From: Stereocaulon alpinum
Taxonomy: Eukaryota > Ascomycota > Lecanoromycetes > Lecanorales > Stereocaulaceae
NCBI GenBank assembly: GCA_018257865.1
Contig: JAEUBA010000044.1
Span: 124,001 to 188,000, forward strand
Direction of reading: 5' to 3'
DNA length: 64,000 nucleotides
A model generated the notes under the pieces. The model made no database searches and was not told where the DNA came from. It was given only the letters and a program-made list of their open reading frames with translations. The position numbers were made by a program, and so were the translations under genes. Below, in pieces: positions 44,427 to 56,261 of this stretch. The number at the start of each line of letters is the position of its first letter. Position 1 is the first letter of the stretch.

Positions 44427-45824
44427 TGCTTCTGTTGGGATAACTTTATACATGCTAGGCTTTTACGAGGGCGTCACCGCAATTCAGCCCGGAGGAAACC
44501 CATTAGTGCCAGGCTCGACACAAGACACTTGCCACCGCTTGGTATTAGCAGGTTTGGCACCCCACGCTAGCGTCTAGCATAGATGGAACTAAGACTCTTG
44601 ATCACCTAATCAGAAAGTATCACAAGTACACTCGCGCGGAATGAGAATTCACGGGGGTCTGCACCTGTCCGCTTCAGGGCTTTCTTCCGGGCCATAGCGC
44701 CCAGGATACCGTGCTAAACTGCCCTGGACGCACCTGCTATAGGGTCCATCTTGTACGTATGTAGCCAGGGGTGACCGGGTTGGTAAACTTCAACTTCCTA
44801 GTACTGTATGCCATGTCTCACGCGTATGACACCGCTTAAAGACATCGTCCTTAGTATCCTGATAAGGTTGGTGGTAGGGTAACAATCAACCTGAACGTTT
44901 GACAGTTCTTGACTTAGGTACCTCCTCAACATTGCGACAAATTCGGAACTTTTGCGGGTTTTGGGGGTCTACAAGCGAGCCCTTGGGTTAGAACCTTACT
45001 GTACAGCCACTGATATTCTCCTTGTCTATCACCTTCTGGCTTTATTCGTGGAACGGTAGTCGTACTGTACGTTCGGAAAACACACGACTGTGTAGAGGGT
45101 GAGAGATTGCGCTTGGCCCGGGCCTGTATATGTAAAAATAAAGTAGTAGGCCTGAAGCGTGCTTGAGTGTTTGGTCATGTCCGGGCGGCTGCGGCAGCGG
45201 GGCCCACGTTTCGGGGGGCCTTCCAGGGTACTGTATAGTTTGGGGCCTAGAGTTCTCGCCCCATGGTGCTACTTTCACACCAAAATTGTTACTTTGCATA
45301 CTTGTATCCTTAACAATAATATTCAACTGAATAAAATGCTCAAACCTTCTACAAGCTCAGAACATTAGTAGGAGTAACTTTCTACCGGCTTAGACTTATA
45401 TATTAAGGCTGTGATATTGACTGGTACTCCTGTAACTGTAGAATGAGTTCAAATACTAGGGATCTACCGCTAAGATCTGTATACTCTGCTTTCTATCTAC
45501 TTGATGTCTGTTGCCGTACTGTCTAAGTACCTCCCGTAGGAATCTGAAGAGTATAGAATATAGATCCTTAGATTTTTGAAGAAGGTAATTGACATCCCCA
45601 AACAATTCTGGGTCGGGGGTTAAAGATCTGTGTTCCCTTTAAAGAATATCGGGTTTGGTGTAGAAGTGGGACAGGGCGAAATCTCAAGTCCTAGTATAGT
45701 AACGCCGACGTGCCTTCTGAGGACAGAGAATGCCTTTAAACGTGGCGCGGTTGATGCTATGATATCATATTTCGTCGCCCTCCAGAAGTCCCAAATGTTG
45801 TGGCATCTCTGAACCATTAGAGAA
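44427..45824. other. Gene-poor, partly AT-rich region
   Basis: No gene supported. The part at about 45300-45600 is AT-rich with short TA-rich words and could be a degraded mobile element, but no terminal repeats or protein relic were recognised. Confidence 0.4.
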
Positions 45825-47427
45825 TTAGAGTATCACCTGAAACCTTAGAGACTCCCTAATGCGCTGCCCATATCTAATCGACACAAAAGGCATCGGAGCG
45901 AATGCAAGAGCAATGAACGCTAGAAGTGAATTGCCCCAACCGAGACCTAGGGATGCATACAATGGTGGACCTGCAAGCGGCAATAGCACAGCCATCACCG
46001 ACTGTGTAACAACGTTCACAGCAATCGCGGATGCTGCGTAAAGTTCGAACGCCTCAACAAGATGTGTCTTTACCGGAATCGAGGTCAACATGACTCCGAA
46101 GCCAATAAGCCCGGTACCAGTGATGGGTGCCATCCAATGAGCCTTCCGCTCGATAGTCTAGCCATAGAGGAAAAGACCCAATAGACTCACGAAGCTACCA
46201 GCTGCAAGGGGAATCAGTCGATCCTCTGGTCTCATGTTTGCAGGCCCTTGATTACAACATAGGCGTCAGAGGTGGTGGCGTAGAAGACAAGTCCGAGGAC
46301 AAATCCGACACCTACAGAGTGCTCATGTTAGTGTGAAGCCAATCCAGATCAGGTCGCGATTTAAGTGATCGAGACCTAGATATGCTAATCCAACAGCTCT
46401 TTGCGAAAAATATTATAGATCCTGGAAAACTTCCGTCAAAGTGGTGAAACTTGTATATGAGTAGCCATAGACCACGGAGACGTACAAAAATACAATCAAT
46501 ACTATTGGTGAGAGAGCGGCAAGTTTGGTCGGTCGAACAATAGCTCGTCGGAATATGAATACTTTTGGAGAACTGTCATGATATTTCGATCGAAGCAACA
46601 GATCTCAAGGGTCTTGTCGCAGAGGCTTCGCTTTTCGACGCAATATGATCACTTTGTAAGATTCCCTCGATATGGCAATCCCTGACAGAGTAAATGTGGC
46701 CCCCGCTATGGCCAGGATCCAGAGAGGCCACCGCCACCCGGCAGCTTGGACAAGGAAATCTCCAGCTACAGGCCCTGCTACAGACCAATCAAGGGCCCTA
46801 TGATATTCAAAGACATGGCCAAGCCCATTTTCTATGATGGAAACACATCACCAATGATACTTGGCCTCACAGTTACCGGCGCAGATGCATAGACGGATAG
46901 AAAACGGAACGAAATGAGCATGCCCAGGTCCGTGCTGCTCGCGCACCCCGCCGCAAAACAAATGGAGAGTAGATTCGACACATGCCAGAGAGGCAGTCTT
47001 CCGTAATCCTCTGAAAGCGGTGCTATAACTAGGGGCCCGAGTGCTTCGCCCATCTCGTATATGGAGACTAGAAATGGAGTAAACAACCGATCTTGCGAAT
47101 GGAAGTCATTCAAGACCGGAGGCATATTTGGAGGTGTGACAACCGACCCAAGGTTTCTGAAATTCTCGTTAGCGATGTAATGTCGAAATGTGGAAACTGT
47201 ACAGTGTTTTACTTGACGAATGACATGGGGTATATAAGCGTTAGAGATATCGATTTGTATCCAGTACTCCAATTGAACGTATTCATAGGGTCGTTGGGAC
47301 CTTCAAAGTCGATGAGCTTGCCATCTGGGTCTGCACATCTGGTGGCTTCAGTATGAACCTTCTCAGAATCTAGAGAACACCAGAATTGCTGCGAGGTGTC
47401 AGCAGGTTGCCTGCGAAGGCTCGCCAT
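45825..47427 (-). pseudogene. Broken MFS multidrug (DHA1-type) transporter
   Basis: Read right to left, pieces of one transporter appear in order. The start has IDFEGPNDPMNTFNWS, typical of DHA1 drug/H+ antiporters. Then NLGSVVTPPNMPPVLNDF, SIYEMGEALGPLVIAPLSED and YGRLPLWHVSN follow. After GDVFPS an in-frame TAG interrupts the gene near 46844; shortly after, a one-base loss near 46785 shifts the frame before GPVAGDFLVQAAGWRW. A TGA falls near 46606. The end (GLFLYG, stop, TIERKAHWMAPITG) has another TAG near 46160, followed by the conserved LPLAGPPLYASLGLGWGNS. Some breaks might be introns, but the mixed stops and the missing base in a conserved stretch show that it no longer makes a full transporter. 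Confidence 0.8.
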
Positions 47428-48522
47428 GGCGCCGACTGCCAGTAATCATGGAGAATCAGCTGCGCTTTGGGAGCACCGGTAACCATGATCTAACAAGGGG
47501 CGGTGGTATTAGCTTGGAAGTTGGGCATGATCCGCCAGAACGAGTCGGAAGATCCGAGCTCTAGTTCACCACCTAGGTAGACCTTGTAGCCGTCTGATTC
47601 GCCTTTCGAATCTTACACAAAATAACCGAAACCCCTTAGATGACATAAGTCCGCAATTTCAAACAGAAAAGTATACCGTCACCCGGGATGCACAATGTTC
47701 GCTGCTTCAGTGCTCGAGTCAGACGCAAGCGGGCTTGCATATGCCAGTCTGACGTCGATGCCTTGCATTATCGCAGCATTTACCGATGCAGAGGGTTCGC
47801 CGATGCAGTAGGATCGCCATTGCGGTGTGGGGTTTTAGCCATGGAGGGTTGTTTCTCCGTGTGTAGGTGTGGGTATGGCGCGGAACATACGGAATGACGA
47901 TGCCCTCGTGTCAATGAAAGACTACCTCCGGTAAGGGAAGGTGGCAGCGCAAATACTGCAGCGTTATCAGAGTTGTGCATGTCTCACCAGCCCTGACGGA
48001 AGGATAACCTAATTCGTCAGGTATATGTGATGATTAGGGGATGCGCGAAGTGCATCCGACCCAGGCTGTCGGGACAAATGCAATAGACAAAAGCGCACCA
48101 TAGTCTACGAGCTGAAAGGTCGATAAGTAATGACGGCTAAAGATGGCAAATCTCCAATGCACCGCTATCTGGCCCCCCGAAATATAGTTCAGGCCAACAT
48201 CGAAAAGCACGCACAGTCATGCAATGCTGTGTCACCAGGTTTGGTACCTCATTTCCCGAGCCACTTAGGTCGACCCTCATGCTCCGCCTGCGTGCAAATC
48301 CTACCACTGCCTACAGTGAAATGGTGAACGGACTAAGAAAGATTGACTTACTTTTCTAAGAAAATAAGCTCTGTCAGTTGACGAAATGTGTCCAGTTTGC
48401 CAATGTTGGTGCTGTACCTGATATTCTTTCGACGCAATGCCTGCTTGTATTCTTAATGGTAGCGTGTTCAATAGTCGGCCTGACAATTGCGCCTGATTCT
48501 ACGGATTCTAGCCTCAAAAATG
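47428..48522. other. Intergenic region
   Basis: No gene seen. A 9-base word, CCGATGCAG, occurs twice in close succession at about 47783-47810. Confidence 0.4.
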
Positions 48523-50553
48523 CTAGAGTTCTATCTCTACTACCGGTCCACTATAAGTACGATGCGCCCAGACAAGATAGTAGAGACAACTAAGGATTGC
48601 CACGGACCCAGTTACTAGACAGCTAAAGTTCATGGTTGCCGGAGTCGGAGCCTTTCCTTGTGGCCAAAAGCTGAAGAAAATGATAATGATCATGTATATG
48701 CAAGCAAAGGTGTTGACGCACACACCAAGAATGCCAGGTATTCGCCATGGTCCCCACGCAAGCTGCCCCATATCGGCTGAGCCGCTGCCTATATGGCGTG
48801 GGCCGTCGGCCGTGACATCCGCCTCGACCTTTATGGCGCCAGTAACGCGACGCCACAGCAGTAATGCACATACAATAAAGTATGACGAATATATGCCATT
48901 AATTGTCAATGAGACAAGATCATTGAACGCAGTTGGAGAGCCAATGCTAATCAAGCCGATCAGGATGCTGATTGCAGTCGTGACGAATACAGCATTGATT
49001 GGTGTCAGCGCCCGTGGATGCACCTATGTGAAGTCAATCACGCCATGCTGGACTATCAGAAGGCGATTTGAATCACCTTGCTCACGAATCTCCAGCCTGG
49101 GACTCCGCGGTCGCGGGAGAATGACCACAGCATGCGCGATGCAGAGGCCAGAGCACCAATGGTCGAGCATAGGGTGAGAAGTATGATGATGGACACCATG
49201 ATGGCAGCTCCGGTCACGGAGTTCGTTGCTTGCAAGAAGATGTTCATGAACGGAAATTGTTGCTTCAAGCTAGCCAAAGGGTCTCCTAGGCAGAAAAGCT
49301 CCGCTAGGAGCATCGCAAAGCCAAGTACACCGTTCAAGAGAACACTAACAAGAATGGACCATGGTACGATTTTTTGAGCATTTTGTGTCTCTTCGCTCAT
49401 CTGTGAATTATGTTAGGTGCTGTTTTGAGTGCGCTTGCTGAACTCACATGTACCGCCCCATCAGCGCCTATGTAAAGCATTAGCCTCAGCATTAGCCTCA
49501 GCATTAGGTAGATCATAGAAAATGCACACCAAGAAATGCCCAGACAGTCCCCGAGAGTCCCACGAATAACGAAAGTCCCTGAGTGGACCATTCTCCTCCA
49601 TTGATAAAGGTAGTAAAGACGTCTTTTGCACTCCCGTGGGGCCCTAGGTAGACAAGTGGTATCAGGATTCCGAAGAACCCAAGGACAAAGAGCACCAGTA
49701 CCATGACTTCGACCTTCGGCAGAGCTGTACTCCCAGCGGTAGTGACGAGCATACAGAATATTGCGGTTGCATAGAACAGTAATGTTCCTTGCCAGAGTTT
49801 TGCATCGTAACTTGGGTGTACTAAAGCTATCAAGCCTTGGATAAGAGTCCCATCCAGATAGCTGGCAGATGCCACCGTAGCCTGCCAGCCAACGACTGTG
49901 ACCCAACCTGTTCACAAATTAGCACTGCCCTTCTTCTAGAGACTGACGGCGTACCTGTGATGTAGCTGAAGACTTTATTATAAGACCGGGGTGCTAGGAG
50001 AGACACCCAATGATATTGGCCTCCACTTGTCGGCGCCCTTGTGCCATCAGCATTGGATGTTCGATGAAGGATCAGCTCATACATTGACGCCAGCTCCCCT
50101 ACTGTCACAAAGATAGCTATGGTTCCCAGCCATACGAAGAGAAACCCGTACACTAGACCAGCTGGCCCTCCACTAAATCGTCATTAGACAGAGTCCTGGT
50201 GGTCAAAGTACGATGATATGAGACAGATGTACTTATTGAACCCAACCGTGAAGAGTCTACTAATAGTCAGCGATATGAACATTGAACCAACATCGCTCAC
50301 GGACACGAATGAACCCTCCCATGTTCCAAGGACAATGCAACTGAAGCCCAGAATTGAAAGAAATCCAAAATTTCTCTGCGTGCTATCAGTCTGAGCAAGC
50401 TGCAATATCAGCTTGTTGACTAACCCTGAGGACTGGCTTCTTTCCCAGGCGAGTTAACGCGATATCATCTTTATTGAACGGAATTCTGTTGTCTGGTTTA
50501 TCAGGTGACGATGCGAGCTCAAGCATATTGCCCATATCCGCTGGTCTGCTCAT
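48523..50553 (-). CDS. Amino-acid/GABA/choline permease (APC superfamily)
   Basis: Eight exons (50553-50425, 50375-50305, 50256-50233, 50172-49955, 49907-49530, 49467-49448, 49400-49077, 49023-48523) join in frame to 554 residues and about twelve helices. The start MSRPADMGNMLEL was taken as the first ATG in good context. Family marks: NFGFLSILGFSCIVLGTWEG in helix 1, NNGGPAGLVYGFLFVWLG, the SGGQYHWV motif, and HMSEETQNAQKIVPWSI. These place it with fungal GABA/choline/polyamine-type permeases of the plasma membrane. Exons of 24 and 20 nt are needed to keep the reading frame and to complete the two motifs NNGGPAGL and GADGAVH; the small exon borders are therefore supported by protein conservation. 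The exact donor of the second intron (GTCCGT) is less certain. Confidence 0.85.
49476..49507. repeat. 12-nt tandem repeat inside a permease intron
   Basis: The unit AGCATTAGCCTC occurs about 2.7 times. On the transcribed strand each unit supplies GCTAATGCT, which looks like a branch-point sequence, upstream of the acceptor of the 62-nt intron that precedes the 20-nt exon. Confidence 0.8.
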
Positions 50554-51117
50554 CTCTGTTAAAGCGGTAGCAGCTGGGTGTTGACAACTGTTGGAACAGC
50601 CAGAGGATATGCAATGTATTGGATGACTTGCTTGGTTAAATCTTTGAAGAGAATACCATGAGTGGTGTTCGAAGCTAATCAAACCTGCCCAGTGTGTCTT
50701 TGCGGCAGAGACAATCGTGCATATCGGCTACTTCATGTCATGTCCGGTTACGAAGCCCGAACTTAAGCAGTGCAGAAAGGATGGATGCAACGTTACATTT
50801 GACATCAGCAGCATGACGTGGGAGGTTGTCTGCGTGGATGGTCAGAAAATGAAACCCGGAGAAAGGTTACCAATCTTAGCACAGCCCCAATAATCCTAAC
50901 CTTGCCCACAGAACTAGCCAATCTTCCTTGATAGTGACGCTTACGCTTCAATCTTTCATCATGTGACAGTCTATTCTGATCTACCAGACTGCAAGATAGG
51001 AAGTGTGACACGTATCAACATTACATTGTGATCTGGCTCTACCAATTTTTTGGGCTCAGACACGCACGCGGTAAGTCCTCTTGATTTCACCGTACGTCAC
51101 AGTAGTAGTCTAGTGTA
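50554..51117. other. Intergenic region
   Basis: Upstream region of the permease and 3' flank of the rhodopsin-domain gene; no gene seen. Confidence 0.4.
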
Positions 51118-52481
51118 TCAATGGTCCATTCCCAATGTCTCAACATCCACATCCCAAGTTCTGGTCTCCGTGATCATCCTCGACTGACTCGTTTGGCTTC
51201 TCACATCGTCCTCTCTTCCTACCGCCGAGATATCGACCTCATTGGACGGGCCATTCAATTTTGATTTCAGATTCTGTAAATAGATCATGGGGTGAGATTT
51301 GGTACTGTTGGAGGCTGTGGTCTTGCTGTCTTTGATATTCTTCGCCTTCTGGTCGGGATAATTGGCATCGTAACCATACTGCTCGTGGATTGTCTGTCGT
51401 ACTACCTCCTCATTTCCCAAGGCTCCGGACTGGAGAGAATGAAAGAATGGTTTTAAATATGGCACACAGCTGGTGGTGATTATGAGGCATTGCACAAATT
51501 GGCTGCAGAGTGAGAGCGCCCAGAGGTTCAGGGTAGGGTCGTTGGTCCATGTCCTTTGGGCCGTAATTACAATTTGGGCGGCGATAGCTGCGATTGCGCT
51601 GATGAGTTCAGTCAGTGTTGAACTACATAGTTGGCCACTACCACTTACAATATACGGCTTGTAAAACAGATTGCGATGATCAGGCGTCGTCTTAAAGATG
51701 TTTGAATTTTCCAGAAGACAAGTAGAGGCCATACGACAAGGAGAATTTCCGTGATCATATTGCCAATATGAGAATATTGCCAGAGAGCTACCTGTTCCCG
51801 ATTAGTCACGATCACAATAGCACATGGATCCAAAACTCATGGGCTCACAGTATCCACGCAATGGCCATAGACAATATCCCAAGGTCTCAGAGCACCACAT
51901 TGGAAGGCTAAAGCAAACTCGGAGCTGAGAGCCCATAAAGCAATGGCTCCACCCAAGCTAAGAGCAACATAATGGTGAAAACGAGCAGGCGTTAGGTTTC
52001 GAATCAATACTACTATCGAAAATTTTGCAGTGGCCACACTGAGTATGTAGAGGAGCTCTGAGGCATAATTGGCCTTAGATCTTGTAAGTATCAGAAGCTC
52101 GCATGCTCTCGGTCACTGACCCGTAAAGCTTTATGTAGAGACGAGTCGTTCAACCTTGCGATTGGTGTCCCTAAACCAGTCGTAGATGCTACACAGACAG
52201 TGATGGTCTCTCCAACTGCAATAATCTGGCGCGCAATAGCTGTCAGCCCACATTTGTGTGGCGAGAAGTAGCCTCACCGTGGCGACGATAATGAAATGTT
52301 CTTCGGCGCTAAAAGAATGTGTCTTGATAAGTCTGGTGACTACACGGATGGATACCGCAAGGGCTGATACAATCACTAAGAAGATAGAAACTATAGCAAG
52401 TACTGGACCAAGGTCGTGAGAAGAAATAACAGTCTGTCCAGGCAATCGACGTGCAGAAAGCATTGTGAGCTGACGGAGCAT
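51118..52481 (-). CDS. Seven-helix rhodopsin-domain integral membrane protein
   Basis: Five exons (52481-52278, 52225-52121, 52073-51849, 51791-51649, 51598-51118) join in frame to 385 residues. Hydrophobic helices include VLAIVSIFLVIVSALAVSIR, VATAKFSIVVLIRNL, YVALSLGGAIALWALSSEF, ITEILLVVWPLLVF and AIAAIAAQIVITA, giving seven in total. Conserved landmarks of the fungal rhodopsin-like domain are present: a Glu-rich segment after helix 2 (SAEEHFIIVA), YASELLYILSVA in helix 4 and the Cys-Trp region (FQCGALRPWDI). A hydrophilic tail with QTIHEQYGYDANYP follows. These proteins are widespread in ascomycetes; a role as receptors or sensors is inferred from topology and only a few have been studied. 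The ATG at 52463 is an alternative start. Confidence 0.88.
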
Positions 52482-53418
52482 TGAGACCGAGCAATAGCGG
52501 CTTGAGGTAGGTCGATGAGAGATAAAAATAAGCAGAATGTGAACATCAAGGCCGATAGAATAGCTTTTCTTCCATCATGGCTTTACTTGCGCGAGCCAGT
52601 CGCTTCATTCTGGAAAGAGATTACCCTGGAAGTTTCTCCGCTGTGCCATATAGACCACCACGAGCAAGATTCTTCCGGTCCTAATGCATGTTGCAAAGAT
52701 TCCGCATTGTTCAAGTTTTGAGAAGTGATCGACAGCGCTGACTGCATGTCTCCTGAAAGGAGGTTACGTACACCGATTTTAGTGCGTCAGGGTGGATCAC
52801 ACGAACTCTAACGCAGCTGCCCCAGAAAGGAAGGCTACTTGCTGTCGCGTAAGACCTTTGGAAATGTAAATACGAGGTCCATCATGCGGGTATGGCCATG
52901 GAAGATCACATACTTGAATGAGTAAAATCAGGCGACGTGGGGGCGGGGAAAGCGACAAACGGCCTCAGAAAGTTAATGCAAAGGCAATGTGGACAACGGA
53001 GAAGCTGCAGTCAGAGATGCATTCAGCCTCAAGGGTATTGGACCCGTTCTTATGTGGTGTTTGTTCATGCACCTCTGCTTACATCGGAGCAGCTGCCGTT
53101 TGTCTTCAAGCTGCGAAGGAGTGAGGTAGCCAAGGAGACCCGTCAGGTCGGTACTCCATCGACTTGGTAGCCGAACAAATCAGTGTTCGTTTCCAAATTA
53201 GTTCCGATGCATTCAGCCGGAAGATTCGAGACTATTCATGTCAATAGAAACGAATGAAATTCTACTTGAATGGTAAGGCCCGCATTTCCGGGATTTTGCT
53301 CGCATCCTGGACTCACAGAGGCAATTGGTCGGTGATAGGATGATGTCTTACTGCAGGCATTCGTCATGGCGCTATTTTCACTGACGGTCGTTCGAGGTGT
53401 GGTCCTCAGAGATACCTT
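52482..53418. other. Intergenic region
   Basis: No gene seen before the promoter of the small secreted-peptide gene. Confidence 0.4.
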
Positions 53419-53426
53419 TATAAATA
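53419..53426 (+). promoter_or_regulatory. TATA box of the small secreted-peptide gene
   Basis: TATAAATA lies 112 nt before the ATG at 53538, a normal distance allowing for a short 5' UTR. A strong TATA element suits an inducible, highly expressed gene. Confidence 0.55.
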
Positions 53427-53537
53427 ATCCAACAGCACGGGCTTCACCCTGCTTCAACCCAGACACAACGAAGAAGTATCCCTCAAACTTTTTTCTTCGA
53501 TCCCACCTAAAGCTCGAAGACTACTCTAGACACCACA

Positions 53538-53828
53538 ATGCATTTGATCACTATCAGTTCTTGCTTGGTTCTGGCAAGCTCTATGTTTGGAGCAGCAGCT
53601 CCAATTGATGAGATGGTGAGATGGATCCTTTATCTGGAGTCGGAAGCTGGCTAAATGTGAATGTAGACTTCCATCATGCCTAGAGAGGTACCATTTGGAA
53701 TGTCCAAAGGTCGCGTTGTGATCGACAAGAGGGGAGGCAAGCCATCATCGATTATTAAAGCAAGGGATGAAACGCTCGTGAATGCAGTCAAGCCAGGAGA
53801 TGAAACAGACGTGGCGCCAATTTTCTAG
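53538..53828 (+). CDS. Small secreted peptide precursor with Lys-Arg site
   Basis: Two exons, 53538-53615 and 53667-53828, give 79 residues; the intron is 51 nt with a GTGAGA donor, GCTAAAT branch and TGTAG acceptor, phase 0. The first 21 residues form a signal peptide (MHLITISSCLVLASSMFGAA) ending at a likely Ala-Ala-Pro cleavage region. The mature part is short, with one dibasic VIDKRGG site where a Kex2-like protease could cut, and no Cys. The Ser/Ile/Lys stretch after it (KPSSIIKARDET) is followed by an acidic end. It could be a small effector-like secreted protein or the precursor of a ribosomally made peptide. The neighbouring UstYa-like gene converges on it with 199 bases between stops. 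Confidence 0.65.
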
Positions 53829-54027
53829 TGAATGGAACTTCAAGCACTCGAAGCTTCGATGCGTTCCTCCAAACAACATGTGTATGTTAGGTGACAATAA
53901 AGTATGAACATGGTCAACTTAGAGTCAACACAATCAATCTAGAACCTCATGACTAAAACCTAGTGGCATTTGGAGCATGTAATTGACAAGGCCATGTCAC
54001 CAATCGTTCAATGCTGCAAAGCCCACC

Positions 54028-54976
54028 CTACACGTCTTCTTCACCGAAGAACTGCTTCATAGCCGGCAGATAAGGAGACCCCTCCGGGCAAAACCTATAA
54101 CGCTCGATCTCGCTTGAAACACCTGCATCAATGCCTCCTCGCGTGATATTGAGACGTTTGTAGCAGGCATTGAATTGTTTCGCAAACGTGGACAGCTGGT
54201 TCCAGTCTTTGCACATACGCGCCTGGCCATCTCCAGGGCGTCTGTCCAGCCCGCCCTGAGAGTGCGGTTTTTGGGCGAGAAGGTTGTCGTCAGCTTCGCA
54301 CAATATATTCTGCCTCAAGACGTCAATGCAGTGGACAACGTGTTGGTATGGGATGCGAGATTCAAGTCTGTTGCTAGCGTCTGTAGTGTATGCCTGGACT
54401 GATTTCTGCGGTCCGGTATTAGATGATGAAGAACAATAGCGAGAGCTCAATGCTACATACCAAGCAATGCATATTGTGGTAGGCACCGAGTACGTAGATA
54501 TCTCGGCTATAGTCCCAGGGAAATGTTTGAGATGGCGGGACGCCATGTTCCTTGGCCCAAGTTTGCGGAACAGCAATGATACCTTCACTGATGTCAATAG
54601 CATCCCATAAGGCCTGCTTCTCGTCATCGCTCGTGGCGCCTACACCGTACGCGGTGGCATAGTTCATAACCTCAGGATAGTCTTGCGAAAGTCGTGCTTC
54701 ATTGGTGAGCTTCACTGCCATCGAAGTAGACACGACTTGCATACCATATTTGGTCTGACCTCCGGAGTCCGATTCTGTATTATGGATTCTTTGAATGCTC
54801 AGGTAGCTGAGAAGGTTTAAAACAAGAGAAAGGCTTAGTACGAAGGCAAGTACCGGTAGCAAATCAGGTGTAGAAGGTGAGAAGCTAGCTCCCTTGCCTC
54901 TCTGAGTTGCTGAGCTCGTGTTATTTGTGTCATAGTCTTCAAGAAGAAAAGCCATGTCATCGGATGATAGAGGCAT
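54028..54976 (-). CDS. UstYa-like (DUF3328) oxidase
   Basis: Exons 54976-54461 and 54405-54028, with a 55-nt phase-0 intron (GTATGT, CTAAT branch, CGCAG), give 297 residues. A single membrane helix near residue 45 (VLAFVLSLSLVLNLLSYLSI) anchors the protein, with the catalytic part luminal. Both family copper-binding motifs are present: YHNMHC just before the splice and VHCIDVLRQNILCEADD after it (HxxHC and HCxDxxR forms). UstYa proteins oxidise or cyclise peptide precursors in the ustiloxin and dikaritin pathways and also act in other fungal metabolite clusters. The C-terminal region has extra Cys (ACYKRL, RFCPEGS). A peptide gene converges on it, and no PKS or NRPS is in view. Confidence 0.93.
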
Positions 54977-55459
54977 CCTCAGTTGTTATAGGAAGAGCTT
55001 GATCGAACTGCGTTCGTCGAGTTGAATGTTAATCTAACAATAGGCTTAAAAGAAAGGTATGGGAAACAACACCAGCAACAGAGAAGGGCAGAGGAGGACT
55101 TAACGAAGCTCTAGACCTAGCTTGACAAAGGTTAGTGGGCTCTCGAAGACCCCTTAAGCCACCTACAAACAATAACCTTCCGTCATAGGGAAGAGATCGG
55201 CCGTCCCAGTCAGATGATGGTAGGACAAGGTACATGATAAACTTCAGTTCCGCTACATCTCGCACATGTTACCTTCCTCGGCAGTGATCACCTCACAATG
55301 CAATTGACTCGGAGATATCGTTATATTACAGTAAAATACTTCGTCCATGAATACCTTGGCGCGGTCCCATGAATCGAATAAAGGTTCCTGTACGCGCCCT
55401 ATATTAGTCGTCCACGAAGCTTGCCGCACTTCTCATTCAACTGATGATATCTTTATGAC
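54977..55459. other. Divergent intergenic region
   Basis: Shared upstream region of the UstYa-like gene (leftward) and the GNAT gene (rightward); no coding signal. Confidence 0.4.
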
Positions 55460-56261
55460 ATGAATTTCCAGATCTCAGAGGTCGATCTCGAGGTAGAGTA
55501 CGAAGAACTCTTTGCAGCAGAATGGGCAGCGTGGACGCATCCTCATCAAGCAGTCTGGGAGCTGATGTTCCCAGTTCTGGGGACATCACCAGGGGCCGAA
55601 CTGGAAGCAATCAAGAACGGAGCAGCTGTACGGCTTGCACGCACGAAAGCTGACCCTTACAGTCGCTGGGTCAAGATTGTCGATCGGACCAATGGCAAGA
55701 TCGTTGCCGGTGCGCTCTGGAAATTCTACCCTTCAAACCCATATCGGGCTCCCCTGGAAACGATCGAGGCTACTTGGTATCCTGAGGGTGAGTTGAGGGT
55801 ACTCGCGACTTCGATGTATGAGCAGCTGAGGGCCTGGAGGCCGAGAACTATGGCTACGGCGCACGCGTGTTAGTATTTTAGGTTGAGACAATTGAACTTC
55901 CACAGATCAACTTGCTTACGCTCAACAAGGGTTGAATATCTTATTCACACATCCCGATTACCGCAATCAAGGTCTAGCTGGTCGTTTGGTGGAATGGGGC
56001 ACGCGAGAAGCTGATAGGCTAGGCCTTGAAGCTTACGTGGAAGCAAGTTACCTGGGACGAACAGTGTATGAGAGACATGGTTTTGTTGTCATGCATATTG
56101 CCGAAATGAACTTCGAGAATCCATCACCAGGAAAGGACTGGGTGCGCTTGGTCAAAGATATACAAATGAACCCTGCAGCTATTATGTGGAGGCCTGCCGG
56201 TGGGCAGTACGTAAAGGGAGAGACTGTTGTTCCATGGGAAGGGCAGCCAAGGAGTAAGTGA
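55460..56261 (+). CDS. GNAT-family N-acetyltransferase
   Basis: Exons 55460-55868 and 55906-56261 give 254 residues. The intron is only 37 nt but restores a frame that reads MATAHAYQLAYAQQGLNILF across the junction. The acetyl-CoA-binding motif A of GNATs is clear in exon 2: LFTHPDYRNQGLAGRLVEWG, with the Q/RxxGxG/A P-loop, and the following YLGRTVYERHGFVV block corresponds to motif B. The N-terminal half has an alpha-helical arrangement with KIVAGALWKFY strands. GNATs transfer acetyl from acetyl-CoA to amines; fungal members of this size act on small molecules as often as on proteins. The substrate is unknown. Confidence 0.88.

Noticed and set aside
44880..45620. Possible degraded transposon in an AT-rich stretch
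   Set aside because: No terminal repeats, target duplication or recognisable transposase or reverse-transcriptase words were found.
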